Source: Rhizobium bangladeshense (lineage in GTDB: Bacteria > Pseudomonadota > Alphaproteobacteria > Rhizobiales > Rhizobiaceae). From it: a stretch of DNA of 64,000 bases. Within the stretch, counting starts at the first letter, position 1, and every line of letters starts with the position of its first letter. Positions 20,811-31,537 of this stretch are shown here, piece by piece. The stretch lies in NCBI RefSeq assembly GCF_017357245.1, contig NZ_CP071612.1:2297001-2361000 (forward strand). Reading direction: 5' to 3'. The notes below the pieces were generated by a model. The model was not told where the DNA came from. It did not search any database and saw only the letters and a list, made by a program, of their open reading frames with translations. Made by a program: the position numbers and the translations under genes.

Positions 20811-22472
20811 ATGATCAACGACCTCTGGTATAAGAACGCCGTCATCTATTGTCTGTCCGTCGAGACCTTCATGGATGCGAACGGCGACGGTGTGGGAGAT
20901 TTCCAGGGCCTGATGCGCCGTCTGGATTATCTCTCCGGACTCGGCGTGACGGCGATCTGGCTCATGCCGTTCCAGGCTTCGCCCGGTCGCGACGACGGTT
21001 ACGACGTCTCCGACTACTACAACGTCGACCGCCGCTATGGCTCCCTCGGTGATTTCGTCGAATTCACCCACGGCGCCAAACAGCGGGGCATCCGGGTTTT
21101 GATCGATCTGGTGATCAATCACACGTCGAAGGATCATCCCTGGTTCGAAGACGCCAGGAGCGATCCGAATTCACGTTATCGCGACTGGTACGTCTGGTCA
21201 GACAAGAAGCCTGCAAACGCAGATCAAGGCATGGTTTTTCCGGGCGTCCAGAAAACGACCTGGACCTATGACGAAAAGGCCAAGGCCTATTATTTCCACC
21301 GCTTCTACGATCACCAGCCCGATCTCAACACCTCCAATCCCGAGGTGCAGGCGGAGATCCTCAAGATCATGGGCTTCTGGATCCAGCTCGGCGTCTCTGG
21401 CTTCCGCATGGACGCTGCCCCCTTCATCATCGCGACCAAGGGCGCCGACGTCACCAAGCCGGTCGAGCAGTTCGACATGTTGAGGAAGTTTCGCGAATTC
21501 CTGCAATGGCGCCTGGGTGACTCGATCGTGCTGGCGGAGGCAAATATCCTGCCGAAAGATAATTTCGAATATTTCGGCGACGATGGCGACCGCATGCAGA
21601 TGATGTTCAATTTCCAGGTCAATCAGACGCTGTTTTATGCTCTCGCAACGGCCGATACGCGACCTCTGAAGAACGCGATGGAGGCCACCAAGCCGCGCCC
21701 GGCGACAGCGCAATGGGGGCTGTTTCTTCGCAACCACGATGAACTGGATCTCGGTCGTCTGACGGATAAGCAGCGCCACGCAGTGTTTGCCGCATTCGGA
21801 CCCGAGAAGGGCATGCAACTTTACGATCGAGGCATTCGCCGTCGCCTGGCGCCGATGCTGGGCGGCGACCGTCGCAGGATCGAGATGGCCTACAGCCTGC
21901 TGTTTTCTCTGCCCGGAACGCCGGTCATCCGCTACGGCGATGAAATCGGTATGGGGGATGATTTGTGCCTGCCGGAGCGCAACTGCGCGCGCACGCCCAT
22001 GCAGTGGTCGACCGAACCGGAAGGCGGTTTCACCAAAAGCAAAAAGCCCATTTCCCCTGTCATCAAGGACGGCCCCTACGGCTTCGAGCACATCAATGTC
22101 GCCGTACAGCGGCGCGACCCGAATTCGCTTCTGAACTGGACCGAGCGGATGATCCGAATGCGCAAGGAGGCTCCCGAGATCGGTTGGGGCGATTTCTCAG
22201 CAATCGACACAGGTGACGACGGCGTGCTGGCGCTGCGTTATGACTGGCGCGGAAATTCGGTGCTGATCCTCCACAACCTGCATCCGCATCCGGCCGAAGT
22301 GACCTTCGATCCTGATGTTGGTGAACACGGGAGACTGCTGATCGATATTGCCGACAGCGCAAGTAGCGAAGCCGACGAGAAAGGACTCCACACAGTCATG
22401 CTCGATGCCTATGGCTACCGCTGGTATCGCGTCGGCGGCCTCGACTATCTCCTCAGGCGAAAGGAGATCTAG
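20811..22472 (+). CDS. GH13 alpha-glucan enzyme, trehalose-synthase-like
   Basis: A 553-residue GH13 enzyme. The four conserved regions are visible: DLVINHTS near residue 103, GFRMDAAPF (nucleophile Asp), VLAEANI (acid Glu) and FLRNHDELDL. The opening WYKNAVIYCLSVETFMDANGDGVGDFQGL resembles trehalose synthase (TreS) and maltose glucosyltransferases. It lacks the maltokinase domain that some TreS proteins carry. It probably isomerises maltose and trehalose or hydrolyses a related disaccharide in the cytosol. It stands alone; no treY or treZ is near. Confidence 0.85.
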   Translation: MINDLWYKNAVIYCLSVETFMDANGDGVGDFQGLMRRLDYLSGLGVTAIWLMPFQASPGRDDGYDVSDYYNVDRRYGSLGDFVEFTHGAKQRGIRVLIDLVINHTSKDHPWFEDARSDPNSRYRDWYVWSDKKPANADQGMVFPGVQKTTWTYDEKAKAYYFHRFYDHQPDLNTSNPEVQAEILKIMGFWIQLGVSGFRMDAAPFIIATKGADVTKPVEQFDMLRKFREFLQWRLGDSIVLAEANILPKDNFEYFGDDGDRMQMMFNFQVNQTLFYALATADTRPLKNAMEATKPRPATAQWGLFLRNHDELDLGRLTDKQRHAVFAAFGPEKGMQLYDRGIRRRLAPMLGGDRRRIEMAYSLLFSLPGTPVIRYGDEIGMGDDLCLPERNCARTPMQWSTEPEGGFTKSKKPISPVIKDGPYGFEHINVAVQRRDPNSLLNWTERMIRMRKEAPEIGWGDFSAIDTGDDGVLALRYDWRGNSVLILHNLHPHPAEVTFDPDVGEHGRLLIDIADSASSEADEKGLHTVMLDAYGYRWYRVGGLDYLLRRKEI

Positions 22473-22485
22473 ATCTCGCCCGGCC

Positions 22486-25400
22486 TCACTGGAATTCGAA
22501 GATCTGCCGGAAGACGCCCGGCGCGATGATCGACAGTGGGTTGATCTGCAAGTTCGGCTGGTCGAACTTGCCGGTAAGTTTGAAGGTGATGCCAATCAGG
22601 CCGCGGTCGCTGCCATTGCCGAGGATGACGCCGATCAGCGGCAGTTCGGCGAAGAGGCGGTTGAGGCCGTAGGCCGGCATGAAGGTGCCGGTCATATCCA
22701 TATTGCCCCTGCGGTCGCGCACCACTCCCTGGAAGGTCGCTCCGATCTGGTCACCGCGCAGCACGCCGTTCTCGATACCGATCATGCCATTGCGCGAGAC
22801 GATGCGGGCAAAACCGCGCTGGAAGCGTTGTGATGAGGTGTCGATGTCGCGTTTGACAGCCTCGTTGAGGCTGCGCTGCTCGTTGCCGACAGGTGTCGAG
22901 ACGATCGAACGCAGGCGCTGCTCGTTGACGATCGAGAAGCGGCGCACATCGAGCGAGCCGTCCCACCCCCCCTGAGGCGAAAGCCGGATCGAGAGGTTGA
23001 GCAGGCCCCCTTGTATGTGCTGATAGAGATCGGCGAAACGCGATATCGCACCTGCATCGCCGCTGGTGATATTGATGACGCCGCCGTCCTTCATCTGGCT
23101 GACAACGGCCTCGCCGCTACCGGTGACGCCAGAAAAATTCAGTACCTGCAGCTTGTCGCCGCGCAGTGACACCTGCGCCTGGAAATTGCCGACCTTCTCG
23201 TCGTTGAAGCCGACGACGTTTTTCAGCTTGGCGCGCACCGACACGCCTACATTGTCGCCGTCTCCGTCCTCGCCGCTATCCGAGCCCGATTTCAATCGCG
23301 CGATGACCGGCCGCGCATCGGCGCTGTCGCCGGAAACGGAGACGTCGAAATTGCCCTTGCTGCGCTTTACCGACAAGGAAAAATCGTCGAGCGAGGAGAG
23401 CCTGACGCTGTCGAAATCCGCTGAGATAAGGCTGGTCTTGCCGACGTTGAGCGAACCGCTGGCGCCGAAGCCATCACCCTTCAGCCGGAAATTCCTGATC
23501 TCTGTATCCTCAGGGGGACCGGACATCTCGAATTCCGCGGAGGCGGCAATGCCGCTGCCCTTCGACCAGCCGATCCAGGGTAAGTCCAGCATTGATCTGG
23601 TGAGGTCGAGCTGAACGTCTTGCCGGTCGTCGTCGATCCGCGTCAAAACCATCTTCAGGTTACCTTTGACGATATCGGAAAGCCCGGGCATCACCTTGCT
23701 GCGCTGATCATCGGAGAGCGTCGCCGTGATCACGCGCTGCCGCTGGACGCCAGACGACGCCTCGACGGGCTCAGTCAGATCGATATCGGCGGGAATGCCG
23801 TCGATCTCGCCCTTGGCATCAAGCGCGATCTGCTTCGGATCGCCGTTCAGCATGCCGCTGACATTGCTGATCGTGCGGCCGGAAAAAGGCTTGGCAAGAT
23901 CGACGTCGGCGAGCTTCATGGCGGCCTTCCACTCGGCCGGCGGCGGGTTTTGCGACGAGAGCAGTCCGAAATGCGCCTTCACATTCGCGTCGATGTGCCC
24001 CTTGAAATCCTCGGGCGTAAAGCCGGCGCGCTGCAGCACCCGGATTGGCTTATAAGTGAGGAGCTCGCCTATGGCGTCCGCCGCGCCCGATACCGCAAGA
24101 TCGATATCGGCCATCAGCGGTTTGTCGTAGGCGGAGGGTATGACGAATGTGCCCTGCCCGAGACCGACTGACCGGCCGGAGGGGAAATAGGAGGTGCCAC
24201 TCTTGATCGAAACCGTCGCAACCGGACCGGTCAGGTCAAAATGCGCCGCCGTATCGCGAACCGGCGGAATGTCGCCGGCGACGTTCATCCGCGCGCCGGC
24301 AATATCGAAGCCGACGCGGATCTGGTTGGCGTCAAGCTTCAACCCTCTGCCGCCGGCTGCCTCGTCAAGCCGGCCGAAGGGAATGAAGACGGATATGGCG
24401 GCGTCGGTGACGGTGCCGCCGAAGAGATTGCCGTGCACCCATGTGCGCACTTTGGGCGCCATCCAGAACGGCCAGAGCTGCTTGATCGCCGTCGTCTGCA
24501 ACTCGCTGGATTGGCCGGCGAAGCTGATTTCCGGAGATTTGTCGCCGAGCTTGACGTGCAGCGCCCCGTAAAGTGCGCCGAGCGGACTGGAGACGGTCAT
24601 GTTGGGGAACAGGAATTCCCGGCCGCCGACCATATAGCGTCCGGTCGCCTGGATATCGAAGGAGAGCGGCTGTTCGCCGGAGCCGCTTGGAGCGGCGGTG
24701 CCGCCGCTGACAAGCAGATCGATGCCGAATCCCTTGCCGGCATTGGGATCGAGTTTGTCGAGATCGATCAGCGCGCCGTTGAGGGGAAGCGTGGTCGCGC
24801 CGAAGCGGGCGTTCGACCGGGCGATCTCTAGCGTCTGCTTGGCGAAATCATAAACAAGGTTGATTTGCGCGCCCGACAACTCCTGCGGATCGCCGTCCGC
24901 ATAGATCAGGCCGGGATCGACATCGACCGTTGCGGCAAGAGCCGGCTGCACCCCGTCGCGCTCCCTGGTGGCCGACACCGTCAGATCGGCGAAGGCGCTG
25001 AGCCCCTGCCGTATCACGCCCTGATCGTTGCGTTTCAGCGCAAACGGCGTGAGGTTCGCATGCTTGAGCGTTGCCGCCATCCTCGACACCTGGCCGTCTT
25101 CTTTCTCGACCAGCACGTCGAGCTCCGCCACCTCGCCGTTAAGCGCAACCTCGCCTTGCAATTGCAGCGAGGATGGCCCGGCATGGGCAAACACGAGATT
25201 GTCGACGACGAGCGACAGCGGGCCGTTCGCGCTGTCGGCGAGCTTGATGTCGATGCCGGAGATACGCACTGAATTGGTCGAGCCGCGCGTCACGATGCTG
25301 TCGAACATGTCGAGCTGCGCGAAGATCGTCTCCATCGCCTCCGGCATGGCGTCGATGCGCAGATCGTCAAGCTTGACGGGGTTGCCCGAGGGTAGAAGCG

Positions 25401-25884
25401 CGGTATCGAGCGCGATATCCTCCGCTTCGATATCCGCTACGGCGATACGGCCGCGGAAAAGCTGCAGCGGATCGAGGCCCAGGCGCACCGACCCCGTCGT
25501 CGACAGGTGCTGGCCGCTCTTCTGATCGATCATATTGACGTTGCGGGCTTCCAGCGCCAGCCGCAAGTCGGAGGTGAAACGGATGACGGTGGAGCCGACT
25601 TCGACGCGGTAGCGCGGTCCGGCCACGCCGTTCAGCGCCGCCTGTGCCTGCTGAGACAGTGGCTTGTCGAACATGCCGCTTTCGATCGTGAAGACGATGG
25701 CGGCAAGGATAAGGAGAATCAGTCCGAGAAAAACTGACGTCAGCTTCGCCGTCCGGCGCATCGGCGAACGCGGCGGCGGACAATGAACGATGATCGGATC
25801 CTCGGCCTGAGCGGACGGCAAGCGGTCCAGCGCAACGATATCCTTCTTGCGAAACGTGACCTTTTCGCCGCGGATGGCTGACAT
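22486..25884 (-). CDS. AsmA-like / DUF3971 (YhdP-type) membrane-anchored protein
   Basis: A 1132-residue protein with one N-terminal membrane helix near residues 48-66 (LTSVFLGLILLILAAIVF) and a long beta-rich periplasmic part. The C-terminal segment (GVVRDRRGNMDMTGTFMPAYGLNRLFAELPLIG) is typical of AsmA-like proteins with DUF3971. Relatives such as YhdP and TamB form grooved bridges that carry lipid between the membranes. The start ATG at 25884 follows GAGGGC. It ends 14 bases from the GH13 gene on the other strand. Confidence 0.87.
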   Translation of the reverse strand: MSAIRGEKVTFRKKDIVALDRLPSAQAEDPIIVHCPPPRSPMRRTAKLTSVFLGLILLILAAIVFTIESGMFDKPLSQQAQAALNGVAGPRYRVEVGSTVIRFTSDLRLALEARNVNMIDQKSGQHLSTTGSVRLGLDPLQLFRGRIAVADIEAEDIALDTALLPSGNPVKLDDLRIDAMPEAMETIFAQLDMFDSIVTRGSTNSVRISGIDIKLADSANGPLSLVVDNLVFAHAGPSSLQLQGEVALNGEVAELDVLVEKEDGQVSRMAATLKHANLTPFALKRNDQGVIRQGLSAFADLTVSATRERDGVQPALAATVDVDPGLIYADGDPQELSGAQINLVYDFAKQTLEIARSNARFGATTLPLNGALIDLDKLDPNAGKGFGIDLLVSGGTAAPSGSGEQPLSFDIQATGRYMVGGREFLFPNMTVSSPLGALYGALHVKLGDKSPEISFAGQSSELQTTAIKQLWPFWMAPKVRTWVHGNLFGGTVTDAAISVFIPFGRLDEAAGGRGLKLDANQIRVGFDIAGARMNVAGDIPPVRDTAAHFDLTGPVATVSIKSGTSYFPSGRSVGLGQGTFVIPSAYDKPLMADIDLAVSGAADAIGELLTYKPIRVLQRAGFTPEDFKGHIDANVKAHFGLLSSQNPPPAEWKAAMKLADVDLAKPFSGRTISNVSGMLNGDPKQIALDAKGEIDGIPADIDLTEPVEASSGVQRQRVITATLSDDQRSKVMPGLSDIVKGNLKMVLTRIDDDRQDVQLDLTRSMLDLPWIGWSKGSGIAASAEFEMSGPPEDTEIRNFRLKGDGFGASGSLNVGKTSLISADFDSVRLSSLDDFSLSVKRSKGNFDVSVSGDSADARPVIARLKSGSDSGEDGDGDNVGVSVRAKLKNVVGFNDEKVGNFQAQVSLRGDKLQVLNFSGVTGSGEAVVSQMKDGGVINITSGDAGAISRFADLYQHIQGGLLNLSIRLSPQGGWDGSLDVRRFSIVNEQRLRSIVSTPVGNEQRSLNEAVKRDIDTSSQRFQRGFARIVSRNGMIGIENGVLRGDQIGATFQGVVRDRRGNMDMTGTFMPAYGLNRLFAELPLIGVILGNGSDRGLIGITFKLTGKFDQPNLQINPLSIIAPGVFRQIFEFQ

Positions 25885-26009
25885 GCGCCCTCGGGCTCTC
25901 CCTTAAATCGAAGAATTGAACCCGGCCATGCTGGACGGGTTTCCGTCCACTATATAATTCGGGGACAGAGAGTGTCATCCACAAACCCGGCAAAAGAAAG
26001 GTTTTCCCA

Positions 26010-26483
26010 ATGGCGGTTCCTGGCATCGGTGCCCTGGCCCCCGATTTCGACCTCCCCCGCGATGGCGGCGGACGTGTCTCGCTTTCCGATTTTCACGGCA
26101 GGCCGCTGGTCCTGTTCTTCTACCCGAAGGACGACACGACAGGCTGCACCGCCGAATCGCTGGCCTTCACTGCTCTGGCGCCGGAGTTTGAAGCAGCGGG
26201 CGCTGCCGTGATCGGCATGTCGCCCGATTCGGCAGCCTGCCATGACAAGTTCATCAAGAAGCACCGTCTTTCGGTCGCGCTCGCCTCTGACGAAGAGAAG
26301 ACGACGCTCCAGGCCTATGGCGTCTGGAAGGAAAAGAGCATGTACGGCCGCAATTTCATGGGCGTGGAGCGCACCACTTTCCTCATCCGCCAGGACGGCA
26401 CGATCGCGACGATCTGGCGGAAGGTGAAGGTACAGGGCCATGCCGAGACCGTGCTCGAGGCAGTCAGGAATCTTGCCGCGTGA
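26010..26483 (+). CDS. bcp: Peroxiredoxin, BCP/PrxQ family
   Basis: A 157-residue thiol peroxidase. The peroxidatic cysteine is Cys46 in YPKDDTTGCTAES. The resolving cysteine of many BCPs, five residues later, is missing. Cys77 in DSAACHDKF is placed like the resolving cysteine of PrxQ enzymes in which it lies about 30-36 residues downstream. GRNFMGVERTTFLI is the C-terminal family motif. Its TGA stop overlaps the GTG start of the next gene. Confidence 0.93.
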   Translation: MAVPGIGALAPDFDLPRDGGGRVSLSDFHGRPLVLFFYPKDDTTGCTAESLAFTALAPEFEAAGAAVIGMSPDSAACHDKFIKKHRLSVALASDEEKTTLQAYGVWKEKSMYGRNFMGVERTTFLIRQDGTIATIWRKVKVQGHAETVLEAVRNLAA

Positions 26484-27307
26484 ATGGCGATCTCTCGATA
26501 ACCTCGCTGCGCGGCGGCGCCATCGACGCCATCCGCTCGGCCGATCTCGACCGCAAGACCGCCCTGGCGCAGGAAAGCGCCACCCGCTGGTTTGCCCGCC
26601 GGGTGTCGCTGCGGTCACCACTCGACGCGGCCTTGCCGGAGAGGCCCGGTCGTCCGGAGAAGCCAGTGCTGACACCGCCGACCCAGGTGGAGAAGCGCTC
26701 ACTCCACACACTGAAGGGCCGGATCGCCCTGCTCCATGCCATCGCCCATATCGAGCTCAACGCCGTCGATCTCGCGCTCGATATCGTCGCGCGATTCGCA
26801 ACCGAGCCAGTGCCCAATTCCTTCTTCGACGGCTGGATGCAGGTCGCCTTCGAGGAGGCGAAGCATTTCCGCATGGTGCGCGCCCGCCTCAACGATCTCG
26901 GCGCCGATTACGGCGATCTTCCCGCCCATGACGGGCTGTGGCAGGCGGCCCATTCGACGCGCAACGACCTGACGGCAAGGCTCGCCGTCGTGCCGCTCAT
27001 TCTGGAAGCCCGCGGTCTCGACGTCACTCCCTCGCTGCAGGCGAAAATGCGCGAGACCGGCGATCGCGAAAGCGCTGCGGTGCTCGACGTTATCTACAAT
27101 GACGAGAAAGGGCATGTCGCCATCGGCGCCAAATGGTTCCGCTTCCTCTGTGCGCGGGAGAAGCGCGATCCGGCGAAGGCCTTTCAGGAACTGGTGCGTG
27201 CCAATTTTCGCGGGCCGCTGAAGCCGCCCTTCAACGATCTCGCCCGCGCCGAGGCCGGTTTGACGCCGTCCTTCTACCGCTCGCTGGCGTCGATCAGCCA
27301 TGCGTGA
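26480..27307 (+). CDS. Ferritin-like domain protein (DUF455)
   Basis: A 275-residue DUF455 protein that starts at GTG 26480 and overlaps the bcp stop by four bases. Likely di-iron ligands lie in HIELNAVDLALD, FEEAKHF and YNDEKGHVAIG, the Glu/His pattern of ferritin-like four-helix bundles. Members of this family are predicted oxygenases or oxidases of unknown substrate. Coupling with a peroxiredoxin suggests a role in oxidative stress, which is inference. Confidence 0.85.
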   Translation: MNGDLSITSLRGGAIDAIRSADLDRKTALAQESATRWFARRVSLRSPLDAALPERPGRPEKPVLTPPTQVEKRSLHTLKGRIALLHAIAHIELNAVDLALDIVARFATEPVPNSFFDGWMQVAFEEAKHFRMVRARLNDLGADYGDLPAHDGLWQAAHSTRNDLTARLAVVPLILEARGLDVTPSLQAKMRETGDRESAAVLDVIYNDEKGHVAIGAKWFRFLCAREKRDPAKAFQELVRANFRGPLKPPFNDLARAEAGLTPSFYRSLASISHA

Positions 27308-27384
27308 GATCATTCCGCAACGATGCTGTAGCACGTGGAATTGGTGCATAATTGCGACCAGCACAACGGCAAAGTAAGCGTTCA

Positions 27385-27392
27385 TTAACCAT
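27385..27392 (+). promoter_or_regulatory. Candidate CtrA half-site
   Basis: TTAACCAT, the CtrA octamer of Caulobacter and rhizobia, lies 54 bases upstream of the M23 peptidase start. The motif is short, so its value depends on position in front of an envelope-remodelling gene. Confidence 0.35.
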
Positions 27393-27445
27393 AAACGTGT
27401 CTAATTTTCTGAAAGAGGCGTAGCGCATCAATCGGGAGAGCCTGC

Positions 27446-28759
27446 GTGAACAGCGGACAGCAGCACCGGGTATTCGGCAGGCGGGCGCAGGAACATATTC
27501 TTATCCTGGCAAGCGGTGACAAAGTCCGCCACATGACGATCCGGCCGTGGATGGCCGCCGTCGCCTTCTGCTTCCTCGGCGTCTTTTCCATCGGCTATCT
27601 CCTGGCGACCTCCTATCTCGTGCTGCGCGACGACCTGATTGGCGCCACCATGGCGCGCCAGGCCCGCATGCAGCATGATTATGAGGACCGCATCGCCGCG
27701 CTACGCGCCCAGGTCGACCGCATCACCTCCCGCCAGCTTCTCGATCAGCAGGTGGTGGAAGACAAGGTCGACAAGCTGATGGAGCAGCAGATGGCGCTCA
27801 CCTCACGTCACGGCAAGCTCGACAATCTGCTCGACCGGGCCGAAAGCTCCGGGCTCACGGATAAGGACAGCGCGCCGGCTTCGCCTGTGCAATCCTATGC
27901 CCCTGCCATCAAGGACAAGCGCGCTTCGCTTGACCACAGCGGCATCGAGGCGATCGAGAAACAGTTGGCAAGCGGCGCACCAGCCGACGCCACCCCCGAC
28001 AATACGACCCTTGCCTACGTGCCGGCCACCGAGACGGTCGGCGATCGCGCCGACCGCATCTTTTCCAAGGTGACGCTGTCGCTAAAGGATGTCGAACAGG
28101 ACCAGCGCAACCGCGTCGAGCAGCTGACGAGCGACGCCGGCAACGCCGCCAACGCCATCGAGAGCGTGCTGACCCGGTTCAAGATCCCCATGCCCGAGGC
28201 CGCTGCCAAGCAGGACGAGGATGACGGCGCCGTTGGCGGCCCCTTCGTCGAGCCGGAGAGCAATGACGACTTCAACAATTCGCTGATCGCTCTTGATGAC
28301 GCGCTGACCCGGCTGGAAGCCGTGCGCAATACCGCCGAATCCCTGCCCTTCCGCAGCCCTGCCATTGGCAAGGAGATGACCAGCCCCTTCGGCAACCGCC
28401 GCGACCCTTTCCTCGGCCGCCTAGCGCTGCATTCCGGCGTCGACTTCCGCTTTTCGCCGGGCGAAAAGATCCGCCCGACTGCGCCGGGTAAGGTGATATC
28501 CGCCGGCTGGACGGGCGGTTACGGCAATATGGTCGAGATCGATCACGGCAATGGCATCTTGACGCGCTACGGGCACATGTCGCAGGTTCTGGTCAAGACC
28601 GGTGACACGGTCGACCGTAGCGACGTTATCGGGCTTGCCGGCAGCACCGGCCGCTCGACGGGCACACATCTGCATTATGAAGTGCGCCAGAACGGCCATG
28701 CGGTCGATCCAGTATATTTCATGAATGCGGGCCTTAAACTCGCCACCTATATCAAGTAA
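27446..28759 (+). CDS. M23 (LytM) metallopeptidase, membrane-anchored
   Basis: A 437-residue protein starting at GTG 27446 behind CGGGAGAG. There is a membrane helix near residues 35-57 and a periplasmic coiled coil at about 70-130. A low-complexity stretch and the C-terminal LytM domain follow. The zinc ligands are complete: HSGVDF (HxxxD) and GTHLHYE (HxH), so it should be an active peptidoglycan endopeptidase and not an EnvC-like activator. The layout resembles periplasmic peptidases tied to polar growth or division in Rhizobiales. It may be CtrA-controlled. Confidence 0.9.
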   Translation: MNSGQQHRVFGRRAQEHILILASGDKVRHMTIRPWMAAVAFCFLGVFSIGYLLATSYLVLRDDLIGATMARQARMQHDYEDRIAALRAQVDRITSRQLLDQQVVEDKVDKLMEQQMALTSRHGKLDNLLDRAESSGLTDKDSAPASPVQSYAPAIKDKRASLDHSGIEAIEKQLASGAPADATPDNTTLAYVPATETVGDRADRIFSKVTLSLKDVEQDQRNRVEQLTSDAGNAANAIESVLTRFKIPMPEAAAKQDEDDGAVGGPFVEPESNDDFNNSLIALDDALTRLEAVRNTAESLPFRSPAIGKEMTSPFGNRRDPFLGRLALHSGVDFRFSPGEKIRPTAPGKVISAGWTGGYGNMVEIDHGNGILTRYGHMSQVLVKTGDTVDRSDVIGLAGSTGRSTGTHLHYEVRQNGHAVDPVYFMNAGLKLATYIK

Positions 28760-28916
28760 TACCCGCCTGGTAACCAAAGCTTCACTCTGCACAGGGTGCG
28801 GCCTCTCTATTTCTTGACTTGCCGGCCATTCGGAGCTATGTCGCGCTGCATTGCGGCATGCAATCCCGCCGACTCGTTCAGAGTTCGGCCGAACCGGAAC
28901 GGAAACAGTTTTCCCT

Positions 28917-30416
<1,500 letters not shown>

Positions 30417-30423
30417 ACGTCCA

Positions 30424-30837
30424 GTGGGCAAGCCTGGCGTCGATTTTCCGGGCCTTGGCGTCGGCTTGGTGATCCTGCGCCAAGGCAGGATCCTTCTCTA
30501 CAAGCGCATGCGTCCGCCTGAAGCCGGCTACTGGAACATCGTCGGGGGCAAGGTCGATCACATGGAGCGGGCTGAAGAAGCTGCGCGCCGCGAGGCCGAA
30601 GAAGAGACCGGCCTCAGCATCGGCCGGATCGACCGCATCGGCATGACCGAACAGATCATCGATGCCGACCGCCAGCACTGGATCTCCATCCTTTATCTCG
30701 CCCGTGACGTCGACGGCGAGCCGCAATTGACCGAGCCGGATAAGCTTTCGGATTTCGGCTGGTTTTCGTTAACCGATTTGCCTGAGCCGCTGTCGGCCTT
30801 CACCAAGGCGGCGATCGCAGCCTTGCCGACAGGCTAG
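30424..30837 (+). CDS. NUDIX hydrolase
   Basis: A 137-residue NUDIX protein. The Nudix box is GGKVDHMERAEEAARREAEEETGL, which keeps the G-x5-E-x7-RE-x2-EE-x-G pattern. The start is GTG 30424, seven bases after the helicase stop. The family hydrolyses nucleoside diphosphate derivatives. Its stop codon abuts the left end of the palindromic element. Confidence 0.9.
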   Translation: MGKPGVDFPGLGVGLVILRQGRILLYKRMRPPEAGYWNIVGGKVDHMERAEEAARREAEEETGLSIGRIDRIGMTEQIIDADRQHWISILYLARDVDGEPQLTEPDKLSDFGWFSLTDLPEPLSAFTKAAIAALPTG

Positions 30838-31167
30838 GGTTAGATTGAAGCATTCTGCCGGAGCAGCTTTTCGTCAGGGCAAAGGCGATTGGCAACGGGC
30901 ATACCTCCAGGTACGTCCGAGCCGATCGCCTTTGATCCCGGCGGAAACATGCACGGCCCACCGGCCGCACCGCTTCGCCGCGGCGAAGCGACAAGTGCGT
31001 CCGGCGATTAAAGTCTTTTAGATTTGCCGTGCAAATCTGCGGGAGGGTTGGCTGAAACGGGCCGGCTGATCGACCGGCCGGCTTGGCCGTAGAACTGGGA
31101 TACGACGCGCGCCGGCCGGTCGACCATCCGACTCCGTCTGAGCCAACAGAATGCTGGAATCCAACCC
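30837..31167. repeat. Palindrome-rich intergenic element with 21-bp terminal inverted repeats
   Basis: The 348-base gap between the NUDIX gene and the tfoX-like gene is almost entirely one structured unit. Its ends, 30837-30857 and 31147-31167, are inverted repeats matching at 18 of 21 bases. Inside are four more pairings. A 13-bp stem joins 30881-30893 and 30921-30933, with TACCT/AGGTA nested in its loop. A perfect 20-base palindrome lies at 30971-30990 and a hairpin at 31020-31038 (AGATTTGC/GCAAATCT). A roughly 36-bp imperfect stem joins 31047-31082 and 31111-31147. No frame looks coding. It resembles rhizobial mosaic elements or a MITE; a structured RNA is possible. Confidence 0.7.
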
Positions 31168-31185
31168 GGAAAAGCTCTAACCCGC

Positions 31186-31506
31186 TCAACTTTCGGCGCG
31201 AAGCGCCGCCTCATAAGCCAGTCGCACCCATTTCGCCATCAGATCCGGATCGTCATAGGCCTCTTCGGGAATCGACCAATAAGGCATCTTCACCGGCTTG
31301 CCCTTCTTGCCCTCATATGCCCATTGCGTGGCGCCGGCGGCGGCAAATTCCGGGGCGCTCGTCTCATCGGCTTTCAGCAGCATCTCGTCGCGCACTTCGA
31401 CAGCAACGATGCGCCCGAGATGATAGATGCCCTTGCCGCCGAACATGCGCTTGATCGTGACGGGGCCGAGCCCCTGAAACATTTCCTCGATCCCGGCATT
31501 GTCCAT
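31186..31506 (-). CDS. TfoX N-terminal domain protein
   Basis: A 106-residue protein matching only the N-terminal domain of TfoX/Sxy (GPVTIKRMFGGKGIY, VAVEVRDEMLLKAD, YWSIPEEAYDDPDLMAKW). Stand-alone versions are common in alphaproteobacteria, where a link to natural competence has not been shown. It lies 31 bases after the flavin reductase gene on the same strand. Confidence 0.85.
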   Translation of the reverse strand: MDNAGIEEMFQGLGPVTIKRMFGGKGIYHLGRIVAVEVRDEMLLKADETSAPEFAAAGATQWAYEGKKGKPVKMPYWSIPEEAYDDPDLMAKWVRLAYEAALRAES

Positions 31507-31537
31507 TCTCTGTTTCCTTGAATACCTGCCAGCCGGA

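Noticed and set aside
30800..31189. A 129-codon minus frame through the palindromic element
   Set aside because: Its sequence is dictated by the inverted repeats, it overlaps the NUDIX gene end and it shows no protein-like pattern.
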